A program made the position numbers and the translations under genes. The notes below the pieces were generated by a model, which saw nothing but the letters and a program-made list of their open reading frames with translations, searched no databases and was not told the DNA's origin. Source: an uncultured Oscillospiraceae bacterium (GTDB lineage: Bacteria > Bacillota_A > Clostridia > Oscillospirales > Oscillospiraceae). Taken from it: a stretch of DNA of 11,038 bases. Location: contig CAAGIU010000125.1 in assembly GCA_900770015.1 (NCBI GenBank), positions 1 to 11,038 on the forward strand, written 5' to 3'. Shown one piece after another: positions 1-6,351 of this stretch (positions within the stretch are counted from its first letter, which is position 1; each line of letters opens with the position of its first letter).

Positions 1-75
1 AATCCCTACAAGCAGGAAATTTTCACTGACACCAAGGACTTCCAGCTGGCAATGGCACGAGCAGAAAACGTGTGA
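1..75 (+). CDS. 3' end of an unrecognised gene (partial)
   Basis: Frame 1 is open from the window edge for 24 codons and stops at TGA 73-75. The visible C-terminus contains NPYKQEIFTDTKDFQ followed by LAMARAENV. It is soluble-looking, with no membrane segment or known motif, and too short to name. A GTG at 72-74 overlaps the stop (GTGA), which would fit translational coupling to the next, now broken, reading frame. A strong terminator at 212-248 closes this transcription unit. The start and most of the gene lie outside the window. Confidence 0.55.
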   Translation, partial: NPYKQEIFTDTKDFQLAMARAENV

Positions 76-204
76 AGAAACTTAAATTGGAAGTTCATTG
101 TATCTGCCTCGGTTTTGCTCGTTGCGTATGTTGCGGCGGTGATCGAGCTCTCCCGTCAAATAGAGATTTCTATATGTTTTCTGCTTGCCCTATGTAGGAA
201 ATAG
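72..204 (+). pseudogene. Frameshifted remnant of a short membrane or signal-anchor protein
   Basis: A GTG overlapping the upstream stop begins V-K-K-L in frame 3. After one apparent extra A near 85-88, frame 1 reads NWKFIVSASVLLVAYVAAVI, then ELSRQIEIS, and ends at TAG 202-204. A basic N-terminus followed by a long hydrophobic run is the pattern of a signal peptide or single membrane anchor, but the two parts are in different frames. Read without the shift, frame 3 gives only a Cys-rich sequence of about 40 residues that resembles nothing I know. My reading is a decayed, formerly coupled gene; the alternative is plain 3' untranslated DNA with a chance hydrophobic frame. Confidence 0.3.
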
Positions 205-211
205 AACGAGC

Positions 212-248
212 GCCCTGCTGATCGTAATGGTCAGCAGGGCTTTTCTCT
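212..248 (+). terminator. Rho-independent terminator
   Basis: A perfect 10-bp stem pairs GCCCTGCTGA (212-221) with TCAGCAGGGC (231-240) around a 9-base loop. TTTTCTCT follows immediately. It ends the plus-strand unit whose last gene stops at 75. Confidence 0.85.
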
Positions 249-455
249 ATGGCAGAATATTGACGGATGTGATAGAATGAAAGATGATACTCACCCAAAA
301 CCGCAGTAGTCTGTTTTCACAATTTCGACTACGTTTGCTTGCACTGATTTGCCTCATTTTGCGCTGAAAACTGAAATTTGACAGAATTCTGTGCATCGTG
401 CAAATCGCGGCATGCGTCGCAAAACAGCGCAAAATACGGCACTTTAGGGCGTTGC
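249..455. other. Intergenic stretch with no supportable gene
   Basis: I see no convincing coding sequence, RNA gene or promoter here. A minus-strand reading frame of about 60 codons has no recognisable motif and no good ribosome binding site. A TTGACA at 378-383 lacks a matching -10 element. The stretch probably contains the promoter of the phosphatase-like start at 472, but I cannot locate it. Confidence 0.4.
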
Positions 456-471
456 AGGAAGGAAAATTTGT

Positions 472-540
472 ATGATTAAGATATTATTTGTATGCCACGG
501 CAGGATTTTGCCGAATTGCGAAAAGTGCTTGATCCTCTAA
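472..540 (+). pseudogene. 5' fragment of a low-molecular-weight protein tyrosine phosphatase gene, broken after codon 10
   Basis: The frame starts at ATG 472 behind a good ribosome binding site, AGGAAGGA at 456-463 with 8 bases of spacing. It reads MIKILFVCHG and then RILPNCEKCLIL before TAA at 538-540. The first ten residues match the usual N-terminus of LMW protein tyrosine phosphatases, whose P-loop continues V-C-x-G-N-x-C-R-S. Here the sequence leaves that pattern right after the glycine, at about base 501, and soon stops, so the catalytic arginine is missing. The simplest reading is that the 5' end of a chromosomal phosphatase gene was cut off by integration of, or recombination with, foreign DNA starting near 501. 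A genuine 22-residue peptide is possible but less likely. Confidence 0.5.
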
Positions 541-617
541 GGCAAATCCGATTTTGATGGCTGATTTACCAACGATTTGCCAATGCTTTTCGAGAGTTGG
601 ACTTGCAGAAATAAGTG

Positions 618-660
618 AACACCTAGATGTAGTATTATGCTATGTCCAGGTGTTATCTTT
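618..660 (+). terminator. Terminator-like hairpin between the phosphatase fragment and the kinase pseudogene
   Basis: Arms 618-632 (AACACCTAGATGTAG) and 640-654 (CTATGTCCAGGTGTT) form a 15-position stem with one mismatch and two G-U pairs, closing a 7-base loop. On the plus strand ATCTTTTACT follows. On the minus strand the hairpin lies just past the kinase pseudogene stop at 713 and is followed by CACTTATTT, so it could act in both directions. Confidence 0.5.
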
Positions 661-712
661 TACTCTGCTGGGTATGGCAACCTGCATACGTTATCCCCCG
701 CTAACGCTCGGC

Positions 713-1336
713 TCAATTGCGTTTTTCAAGACGCTTTACACAATGTCGGATACCTTGCTGTAATTCGTCCAAAGTCTGAAATCTTTTGTTGATATCTGGA
801 TCGGTTCCCTTTCTCATAAATTCAAGAATTGGAAGTTCCATATTTTTCGACCAGTTGCTTTTTCCTGTTAGAACATAGACCAACAGCAGAGTAATTGCAT
901 ATAATTCATGTCTAAGTTCGTAATTACTAAACCCGAGTATTTTCAGAGCTGGATCATTTAAGCTACCTTGTTTTCTGATGTTAACTTGCTTTCCGGGATC
1001 TTGACGAGACCATAATCAGATATTTTTACAAATATGATGTCATCATATGTTTTAACCAGCGCATTTCAGGGACTCACATCTCTGTGGAAAACGGATTGTG
1101 AATGAAGGCATTTGTATGCCCGTAATAGTTGGGTAATAATAGACTTCCGTTGGGACAGGTTAAGAGTTGCATTATTTTTGCCTATATATTCCTCTAATGT
1201 ACAGTCCATGAGGAATCGTTCCATATGCGGTAGATTGTTTCTTTTCTGGGTGTCAGGAATTGTACGGCAGGGTAGGCTGGATTTCCTGATGCCCTTCCCA
1301 GACACTGTAGCGGCTGACCGAAAACGGAATTCACAT
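713..1336 (-). pseudogene. Ser/Thr protein kinase, degenerate
   Basis: The minus strand carries a eukaryotic-type kinase domain in broken pieces. From about 1212, CTLEEYIGKNN leads through QLLRAYKCLHSQSVFHRDVSP, the catalytic-loop HRD region. TGA at 1066-1068 interrupts it, directly followed in frame by NALVKTYDDIIFVK and ISDYGLVKIPESKLTSEN, the metal-binding DFG loop written as DYG. The frame is lost near 965-975, consistent with a small deletion, and resumes as GSLNDPALKILGF, then ELYAITLLLVYVLTGKSN and DINKRFQTLDEL, ending at TGA 713-715. This C-lobe (activation segment, alpha-F to alpha-I) fits bacterial accessory-genome kinases. The N-lobe is not recognisable. Upstream, in another frame, lies VQFLTPRKETIYRIWNDSSW, possibly from the N-terminal part or from a neighbour joined by deletion. 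A minus-strand AAGGAG-ATG at about 1334-1342 is followed at once by TGA. No functional protein is expected. Confidence 0.8.
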
Positions 1337-1415
1337 CTCCTTATACTGTTTTATTAGTCTTTTGTAAAACTCGAAAACCCATTGAAAATACTGGATTTTT
1401 ACGAGGTATTAACTA

Positions 1416-1444
1416 CTGATTTTTCTCCGGTTTTTTGCTATAAT
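1416..1444 (+). promoter_or_regulatory. Extended -10 promoter of the transposase
   Basis: A perfect TATAAT at 1439-1444 is preceded by TGC, giving the extended -10 form TGCTATAAT. A weak -35 (CTGATT, 1416-1421) lies 17 bases upstream. Transcription would start near 1451, about 40 bases before the transposase ATG. Confidence 0.6.
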
Positions 1445-1491
1445 TGAAGTGACCAAACAACAAGAACAGCAAAAAAACAGGAGAAAAAATC

Positions 1492-2913
1492 ATGCGAAAT
1501 GAATGCGTGCAAATGTCCCTGGAGAACATCTACAACGATGTCTCAAAATCCATGGAGAATCAGAAACCGGCGCTTATCGAATTGCTGGAAACCCATATTG
1601 ATTTTGAAACGATTATACCCGTAAGCTTCTACAACGCATTTTACCAACGGTATGGCAGAAGTCATATCTACCATTTAGAAAGCTATGTTCGCTCCCTTGT
1701 ATTGCAGAAGCTGTTAGGTATCTCAACAGATGCACTTTTACTTTCCATTTTGAATCTTAGTGCCGAGCTTCGGGAATTCTGTGGGTTCACCAAGGTCCCG
1801 GATGCTTCTCAGCTCTCACGGTTCAAAAGCTGCCATTGTGAGCACCTAAAAAACATGTTTGAAGCACTGGTTGACTTAACTGACCCAATTTGCCGCAAAA
1901 TAAATGCGAAAAAAGCAGATTATCTTGTCTACGATACTACCGGAATCGAATTGCCTGTTACTGAAAATAATCCAAAATTCTTCAATACCAAATTGAAAGA
2001 AGCCAAACGATACGCCAAGGGCAATCCTGACTATGATCCTTACCGGGGTGTCTACAACCTCCTGCCCGATGCGTCCGGTACAAACCCGGATGCCCGTCAG
2101 CAGTATATAAACGGCCATTTTTGCTATGCTCTGAAAATGGGAGTTTTAACAGACGGACTGGGCATTCCCAGACATATCGAATTCTTTGACGAGGATTTCA
2201 AAAAGAAACACCTGGAAATTGTTGAGAAAAAGACGGATTCGCCGGATAAGGACAAGGAAATCGGCGATTCTGTTTCCCTGAAGCCTTTCCTTTCGGACTT
2301 CTTTGCCGCACATCCGAAGCTGTCTTACAAAACCTTTTTGGGAGATTCTGCTTTCGATTCCTACGACAACTACGCTCTGCTCAAAAATGAGTTCCATTTT
2401 GAGAGAGCCTGCATCCCCATGAACGCCAGAAACTCAAAATCCTCTAACGCCCAGTTTAATGCACACGGAACTCCTGTTTGCCCGCTGGATGGTGCCGAAT
2501 TCAAATTCCTGGGTAAATCCGGCGGCAAAGACCGTTCCCTTCGCTTCAAGTGGGTGTGTCCGAAATCTGTGCAGCACGGTTCAAAACGCATTTGCTGCTG
2601 TGAAACACCTTGCACTGCATCCACCTACGGCAAATGCGTGTACACTTACCCGGACAAGGACTTTCGCCTTTACCCCGGCATTCCCAGAGATACCACCCAC
2701 TGGGACAATCTATACCGGCACAGAGTTGTCGTTGAGCGCACCATTAACCTGATGAAAGACACCTTTGTGCTGGATTCAAGAAAGTCTTTCCGCTCTGTTA
2801 CTGCCAAAGCGGATACATATCTATGCGCCATTACGCAGTTGATTGGTGTGCTGTTGGCAGATTCTATCCACAAGTTGAGCCTGTTCAAAAGCCTGCGAAG
2901 GCTCATTGCGTGA
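1492..2913 (+). CDS. DDE transposase, IS4/IS5/IS1182-like
   Basis: This 473-residue protein is a cut-and-paste type DDE transposase that would catalyse strand cleavage and transfer at the IS ends. Residues about 45-115 resemble the DUF772/InsH N-terminal DNA-binding domain. The RNase H-like catalytic core follows, with likely acidic residues D148 (VYDTTG), D285 (FLGDSAFDS) and E415. The C-terminal signature is an exact Y-x2-R-x3-E-x6-K match (Y408, R411, E415, K422), the YREK motif known from IS4-type enzymes. Between the second D and the E lies a Cys-rich insertion (C330, C356, C368-370, C374, C382) that may bind zinc. The start at ATG 1492 has AGGAG at 1479-1483 with 8-base spacing. The frame is full length with no breaks, so it could be active. 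The exact IS family needs a database comparison; IS1182-like is my preference because of length and the Cys-rich insertion. Confidence 0.9.
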   Translation: MRNECVQMSLENIYNDVSKSMENQKPALIELLETHIDFETIIPVSFYNAFYQRYGRSHIYHLESYVRSLVLQKLLGISTDALLLSILNLSAELREFCGFTKVPDASQLSRFKSCHCEHLKNMFEALVDLTDPICRKINAKKADYLVYDTTGIELPVTENNPKFFNTKLKEAKRYAKGNPDYDPYRGVYNLLPDASGTNPDARQQYINGHFCYALKMGVLTDGLGIPRHIEFFDEDFKKKHLEIVEKKTDSPDKDKEIGDSVSLKPFLSDFFAAHPKLSYKTFLGDSAFDSYDNYALLKNEFHFERACIPMNARNSKSSNAQFNAHGTPVCPLDGAEFKFLGKSGGKDRSLRFKWVCPKSVQHGSKRICCCETPCTASTYGKCVYTYPDKDFRLYPGIPRDTTHWDNLYRHRVVVERTINLMKDTFVLDSRKSFRSVTAKADTYLCAITQLIGVLLADSIHKLSLFKSLRRLIA

Positions 2914-3160
2914 CACTTCAAAGCGCTTTTTTGAGATGCTCATCCAGGGCACCTCAGCTTTGCTGCGCTTTTTTGAGGCTCACCTAGGCGCTTTCCTACA
3001 GGCTCCTGTTTGTCGGTTTCCTGTTGCTCGGAGATTAGAGACTTTTACAAGTCTCTACTGTTTTATAATAGCATCGAAGTGCTTCGTCAGACTTATTGAC
3101 AGTATACCGCAAATTCTGAACCGGTGCAATCGACCGGCACCGTGCATTGCTTGAGACTGT
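2914..3160. other. Non-coding IS right end and junction to the glycosidase operon
   Basis: No gene is supported here. A 13-base direct repeat, GCGCTTTTTTGAG, occurs at 2923-2935 and 2965-2977. An 8-bp hairpin (AGAGACTT 3037-3044 with AAGTCTCT 3049-3056, loop TTAC) overlaps the presumed IS right end. TTGACA at 3096-3101 has no matching -10 element. A small stem CGGTGC/GCACCG lies at 3122-3142 without a T tract. Confidence 0.5.
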
Positions 3161-3204
3161 TCACAAAAGTTCTCCCCCGCTCAGTGAGATTAACGGGGGA
3201 GAAC
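3161..3204 (-). terminator. Terminator of the GH3 operon
   Basis: An 11-bp perfect stem pairs 3169-3179 (GTTCTCCCCCG) with 3194-3204 (CGGGGGAGAAC) around a 14-base loop. Read on the minus strand it is followed by TTTTGTGA. It lies about 180 bases past the stop of the last operon gene (3383) and fits an intrinsic terminator for that unit. Confidence 0.7.
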
Positions 3205-3382
3205 AGAATGTAAAGCAGATTATTATTCAGGATTATTTGGTGAAGAATACCAGCAGAGAATTATACAGGTCAGGCAGCCAGCAGTTACAGGCGTGGGTAC
3301 TGCCTTTGAAATTAACCCATACGAGGTTCTCACCGTCCTCAAATCGGTCTGACATCCCGGCCCGAATTCTGTTACAGAAATC

Positions 3383-6280
3383 TTATTGCGGCTTCCTCTT
3401 GAATGTATGGACGAAAGCCAGAATACCCCACAGAACAATCAATGCGCCCACACCGATGTTCAGCCAATTCAGATAGTCGTGCCACAGAGGAGGATTGTAA
3501 CCGACGACCTCGGCGTTCATAGCGTTGGAGTTCACCAGACTATAAAGAATGTTCTTTGTGGCATTGCGCAGGACAATGGCATCGCCATTCTCGGAGGTAT
3601 CTGCATCCGTCCACATACTGGTGGAAAGCGTGGCCAAATCCAGGTCGCCGCCGGCATAGAACATCTGACGAGGCACCATGTACTGCGGAATGGTGTTGAA
3701 GTCGCAGATGACGGTGCCCTGAAAGCCCCACTCGTCGCGGAGGATCTCGGTGATCAGGCGGTAGTCGCCGCCGGTCCAGCGGGTGCCAATACGGTTGAAG
3801 GAGCTCATAACACCACGGGTCTCACCGGTCTTCACGGCCAATTCAAAAGATTTCAGATAGATTTCACGCAGACTCTGCTCGGTCAGCCAACTCAGGTCAC
3901 CGCCGATGGAACGATGGGTTTCCTGTTCGTTGGCTGCAAAATGCTTCAGCATGGGTACCACACCCTTGGACTGAAGGCCGCGGATTTCCGCACCGGCCAT
4001 CATGCCGGACAGGAAGGGATCCTCGGAGAAGTACTCGGAGCAGCGGCCGCCGAAGGGGCTGCGGTGGATGTTTACACCGGGGGCGTAGATGCTGGAATAG
4101 GGCTGGCCGGTGGCCTTATCGCCCAGGATACCCTCTTCACCCATGGCTTTGCCCAGTTCTTCCATCAGCGCTTCATTCCAGGTGGCAGCCATCACCGGCT
4201 CGGAGACATACTGGCAGGTGCCGTTGATCTGCTCGCTGTTCATGAAGCAGGTGAAGCCGGCAGGGCCGTCGCCGTGGATGGTGGAGGGCAGTCCCACATT
4301 TTCCAGTGCCAGTGTGTGGTAGGCGCCGTTGTTGATCAGTGCCAGCATTTCCTCTTCGTTGCAGGCATCCAGAATTTCTTCCCAACGATCATCGTCATAG
4401 TCAACGATGGCCTGATAGCCCTGGGCCGGTTCCTCGGGCAGCAGGTCTCGCAGCACCGAGACAATATCTTCACCGAACCAGGGGGCATCCGCCTCATCGA
4501 AATCGGTGGGGTTATTGTGCTCGGTGTTCTTGATTTCAGCAGTCAGCTGCTGGGTGGCGGTATGTGTGTCGTCGGTCTGCGGGGTGGGCCAGGTACCTTC
4601 CCAGTCAGAACGGCTGAGGACGGTATCCAGCTGCCAATCGCTGTCCAGGTAATCTTCCATATCGGTGTAGCGATTGACGACTTCGTTTCCGGTGGTTGGA
4701 TCTTCCTCAATCCGGATGTCATCTGCCAGAGTGACAGTAATGGCAGACACTTCTTCATGGGCATTGCGGGAGACATACAGGGTGTAGTCGCCCTGCTCCA
4801 GCTCGTAGCCGCAGAAGCCGTTGCCGTTGGCATCACGGTAGTCGTAGCTTGCCGCATTGTAGGGGTCAAAGGCGACGCAGACAGTCTGGCTCTCACCGGG
4901 CTGCAGCAGCTGGGTCTTGGCGTAACCCACCAGAACCTTGTGGGCCTTTTCAATACCACCGTCTGTATAAGGAGCGGAAGCATACAACTGCACGACATCC
5001 TTACCGGCGACCTTGCCGGTGTTCTTCACGGTGACCGGCACGGTGATGACGTTGTCCGGCTCCATTTCCGTTGCGGAAGGTTCCCCCACAGTCCAGTCGA
5101 AAGCAGTGTAGCTCAGGCCGTAGCCGAAGGGGAAGACAACATTCTGCTTGTACCATTCTTCGCCGTCGGTCAGTCCGCGGGTCTCGTAGTAGCGATAGCC
5201 CACATAGATGCCTTCCTCGTAGTCCACGGAATAATACATGCCCATGTCATACTGGTCGGTGGTCTGATCCGTGTGGCCGGTTCCAAAATTCTGGAAGCTG
5301 GGATTCTTGCTGAAATCAGCAGCCCAGGTATCCACCAGACGTCCGGAGGGATTGACAGAGCCGTTCAGAATCTCACCCAAAGCGGTAATACCGTTGGAGC
5401 CGGTGAAGCCAATCCAGATGGCGGCATCAATCCTGTCGGAAAATTCGGCATAGGCAGAGTCGGTCAGGAAGGTTGCCTCAAAGCTGGAGGGAACATTGAA
5501 CACAACGACAACATGCTTGAAGCCTGCATTACAAACGGAGGTCAGCAGATCCCGTTCATTCTGATCCAGTTCCAGATAGTGGCTGTCGGGGCTGACGGCA
5601 CCCTCAGTGGTGCCCTGATAGCGGGGCAGGTCGAAGCCTTCGCCGCCGATGCGGGTGATGACCACCAGCGCGGCATCGTCATAGGAGGCATAGCTCTTCT
5701 TCACCGCATCGGTGTATTTGCTCTGAGGGGTCTCGGCTGTGGCGATGCGCTGGTTGCTGCCGCTGTCCAGGTCACTGGAGTTGGCGGAACGGACGGGGCC
5801 GGACTGGCTGCCCTCGTAGAACGCCCTCAGAGCGGGGTTCGTGGAGAAGCCGGCGTTTTCCAGGCTGGAATACAGATCCTGATTTTTGCTGGTATCAAAA
5901 CCGCCGGAACCGGAACCGCCATAGGACAGATTTACGCTGTTCTTGCTGAACACACTGATCTTGGCGCCCCTCTCCAGCGGCAAGGCGTTTGCTTCGTTTT
6001 TCAGCAGGACGAAGCCTTCCTCCGCCACCTTGAGGTTCAGCGCTTGAGCATTGTTAAAGGCTTCCTCCTTGGAAGTCGCCTCTGCGGGGTACATAGAAAC
6101 CACATCCGTATTATAGATGGGGCGCTGGCCGCCGAACAGGGTGTCGGCCAGGCCGCTGAGCTCGCCATAGACAAGCACGTTGCCGGCACCCAGAACACTC
6201 ACCAGCAGAGCACTGACAATGGCCCAGATGATGACTGCTTTGCTTTTTTTGACTTTCTTTTCGTTTTTGAACAAGTTCAT
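3383..6280 (-). CDS. Membrane-anchored family 3 glycoside hydrolase, permuted domain order
   Basis: This 965-residue protein probably removes glucose or xylose units from beta-linked oligosaccharides outside the cell. A Lys-rich N-terminus and membrane segment (about 15-38) are followed by the GH3 C-terminal-type alpha/beta domain (about 80-395, ending PFGYGLSYT), an FnIII-like domain (about 408-520), an acidic linker (about 525-635), and the GH3 N-terminal-type barrel (about 640-905). A second membrane segment (about 938-958) ends in a basic tail, FKRKPQ. The order is reversed relative to most GH3 enzymes; the same swap is known from the Butyrivibrio fibrisolvens and Ruminococcus beta-glucosidases. 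Catalytic residues appear intact: acid/base E214 in RIGGEGFD, nucleophile D860 in TVICDF. Substrate-binding motifs are HGDGP (669-673), HRSPFGGR (739-746) and KHF (779-781). The ATG has AGGTGA touching it; TTG at codon 3 would have better spacing and may be the true start. It is the last gene of the operon, behind a terminator-like hairpin. Confidence 0.9.
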   Translation of the reverse strand: MNLFKNEKKVKKSKAVIIWAIVSALLVSVLGAGNVLVYGELSGLADTLFGGQRPIYNTDVVSMYPAEATSKEEAFNNAQALNLKVAEEGFVLLKNEANALPLERGAKISVFSKNSVNLSYGGSGSGGFDTSKNQDLYSSLENAGFSTNPALRAFYEGSQSGPVRSANSSDLDSGSNQRIATAETPQSKYTDAVKKSYASYDDAALVVITRIGGEGFDLPRYQGTTEGAVSPDSHYLELDQNERDLLTSVCNAGFKHVVVVFNVPSSFEATFLTDSAYAEFSDRIDAAIWIGFTGSNGITALGEILNGSVNPSGRLVDTWAADFSKNPSFQNFGTGHTDQTTDQYDMGMYYSVDYEEGIYVGYRYYETRGLTDGEEWYKQNVVFPFGYGLSYTAFDWTVGEPSATEMEPDNVITVPVTVKNTGKVAGKDVVQLYASAPYTDGGIEKAHKVLVGYAKTQLLQPGESQTVCVAFDPYNAASYDYRDANGNGFCGYELEQGDYTLYVSRNAHEEVSAITVTLADDIRIEEDPTTGNEVVNRYTDMEDYLDSDWQLDTVLSRSDWEGTWPTPQTDDTHTATQQLTAEIKNTEHNNPTDFDEADAPWFGEDIVSVLRDLLPEEPAQGYQAIVDYDDDRWEEILDACNEEEMLALINNGAYHTLALENVGLPSTIHGDGPAGFTCFMNSEQINGTCQYVSEPVMAATWNEALMEELGKAMGEEGILGDKATGQPYSSIYAPGVNIHRSPFGGRCSEYFSEDPFLSGMMAGAEIRGLQSKGVVPMLKHFAANEQETHRSIGGDLSWLTEQSLREIYLKSFELAVKTGETRGVMSSFNRIGTRWTGGDYRLITEILRDEWGFQGTVICDFNTIPQYMVPRQMFYAGGDLDLATLSTSMWTDADTSENGDAIVLRNATKNILYSLVNSNAMNAEVVGYNPPLWHDYLNWLNIGVGALIVLWGILAFVHTFKRKPQ

Positions 6281-6289
6281 TCACCTCAT

Positions 6290-6340
6290 AAAAAAGCGTG
6301 GCGGCATATGCGAAGGACGCAGCCCGCGCATACGCCGCCA
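6290..6340 (-). terminator. Intrinsic terminator or attenuator between the CBM protein gene and the last GH3 gene
   Basis: On the minus strand arms 6340-6327 (TGGCGGCGTATGCG) and 6312-6299 (CGCATATGCCGCCA) form a 14-bp stem with one G-U pair and a 14-base loop. Three bases later comes a T6 tract (6295-6290). It begins 11 bases after the upstream stop and ends just before the ribosome binding site of the next gene. No promoter is evident between it and that gene, so read-through is probably needed for expression of the last gene, which would lower its level. Confidence 0.7.
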
Positions 6341-6351
6341 GAGAAAGGAGA

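Larger units (their letters stand above)
1358..3055 (+). mobile_element. Insertion sequence carrying a DDE transposase (boundaries approximate)
   Basis: The transposase gene is flanked by imperfect inverted repeats. The left end near 1358-1372 is TCTTTTGTAAAACTC; the right end near 3038-3052 is GAGACTTTTACAAGT. They share a TTGTAAAA core when one is inverted. Just outside, TACTGTTTTATTAG (1344-1357) and TACTGTTTTATAATAG (3056-3071) form a direct repeat differing by a 2-base indel, possibly a target duplication or target-site similarity. The element sits immediately upstream of the decayed kinase. The ends are my best guess from sequence alone and could be off by some tens of bases. Confidence 0.5.

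Noticed and set aside
247..432. Minus-strand 61-codon frame
   Set aside because: It runs into the terminator region, shows no recognisable domain and has no good ribosome binding site.
554..763. Plus-strand 69-codon frame
   Set aside because: It overlaps the hairpin at 618-654 and is antisense to the readable kinase C-lobe. It has no ribosome binding site or motif.
1066..1305. Treating the 79-codon minus-strand frame as a stand-alone gene
   Set aside because: It ends at HRDVSP in the middle of a kinase catalytic loop, and the rest of the kinase continues after the stop, so it is part of a pseudogene.
3096..3124. TTGACA as a possible promoter facing right
   Set aside because: No -10-like hexamer lies at suitable spacing, and no plus-strand gene follows.
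2923..3142. Possible CRISPR or tandem-repeat array after the transposase
   Set aside because: Only two copies of one 13-base repeat and isolated small hairpins are present; there is no regular spacing or array.
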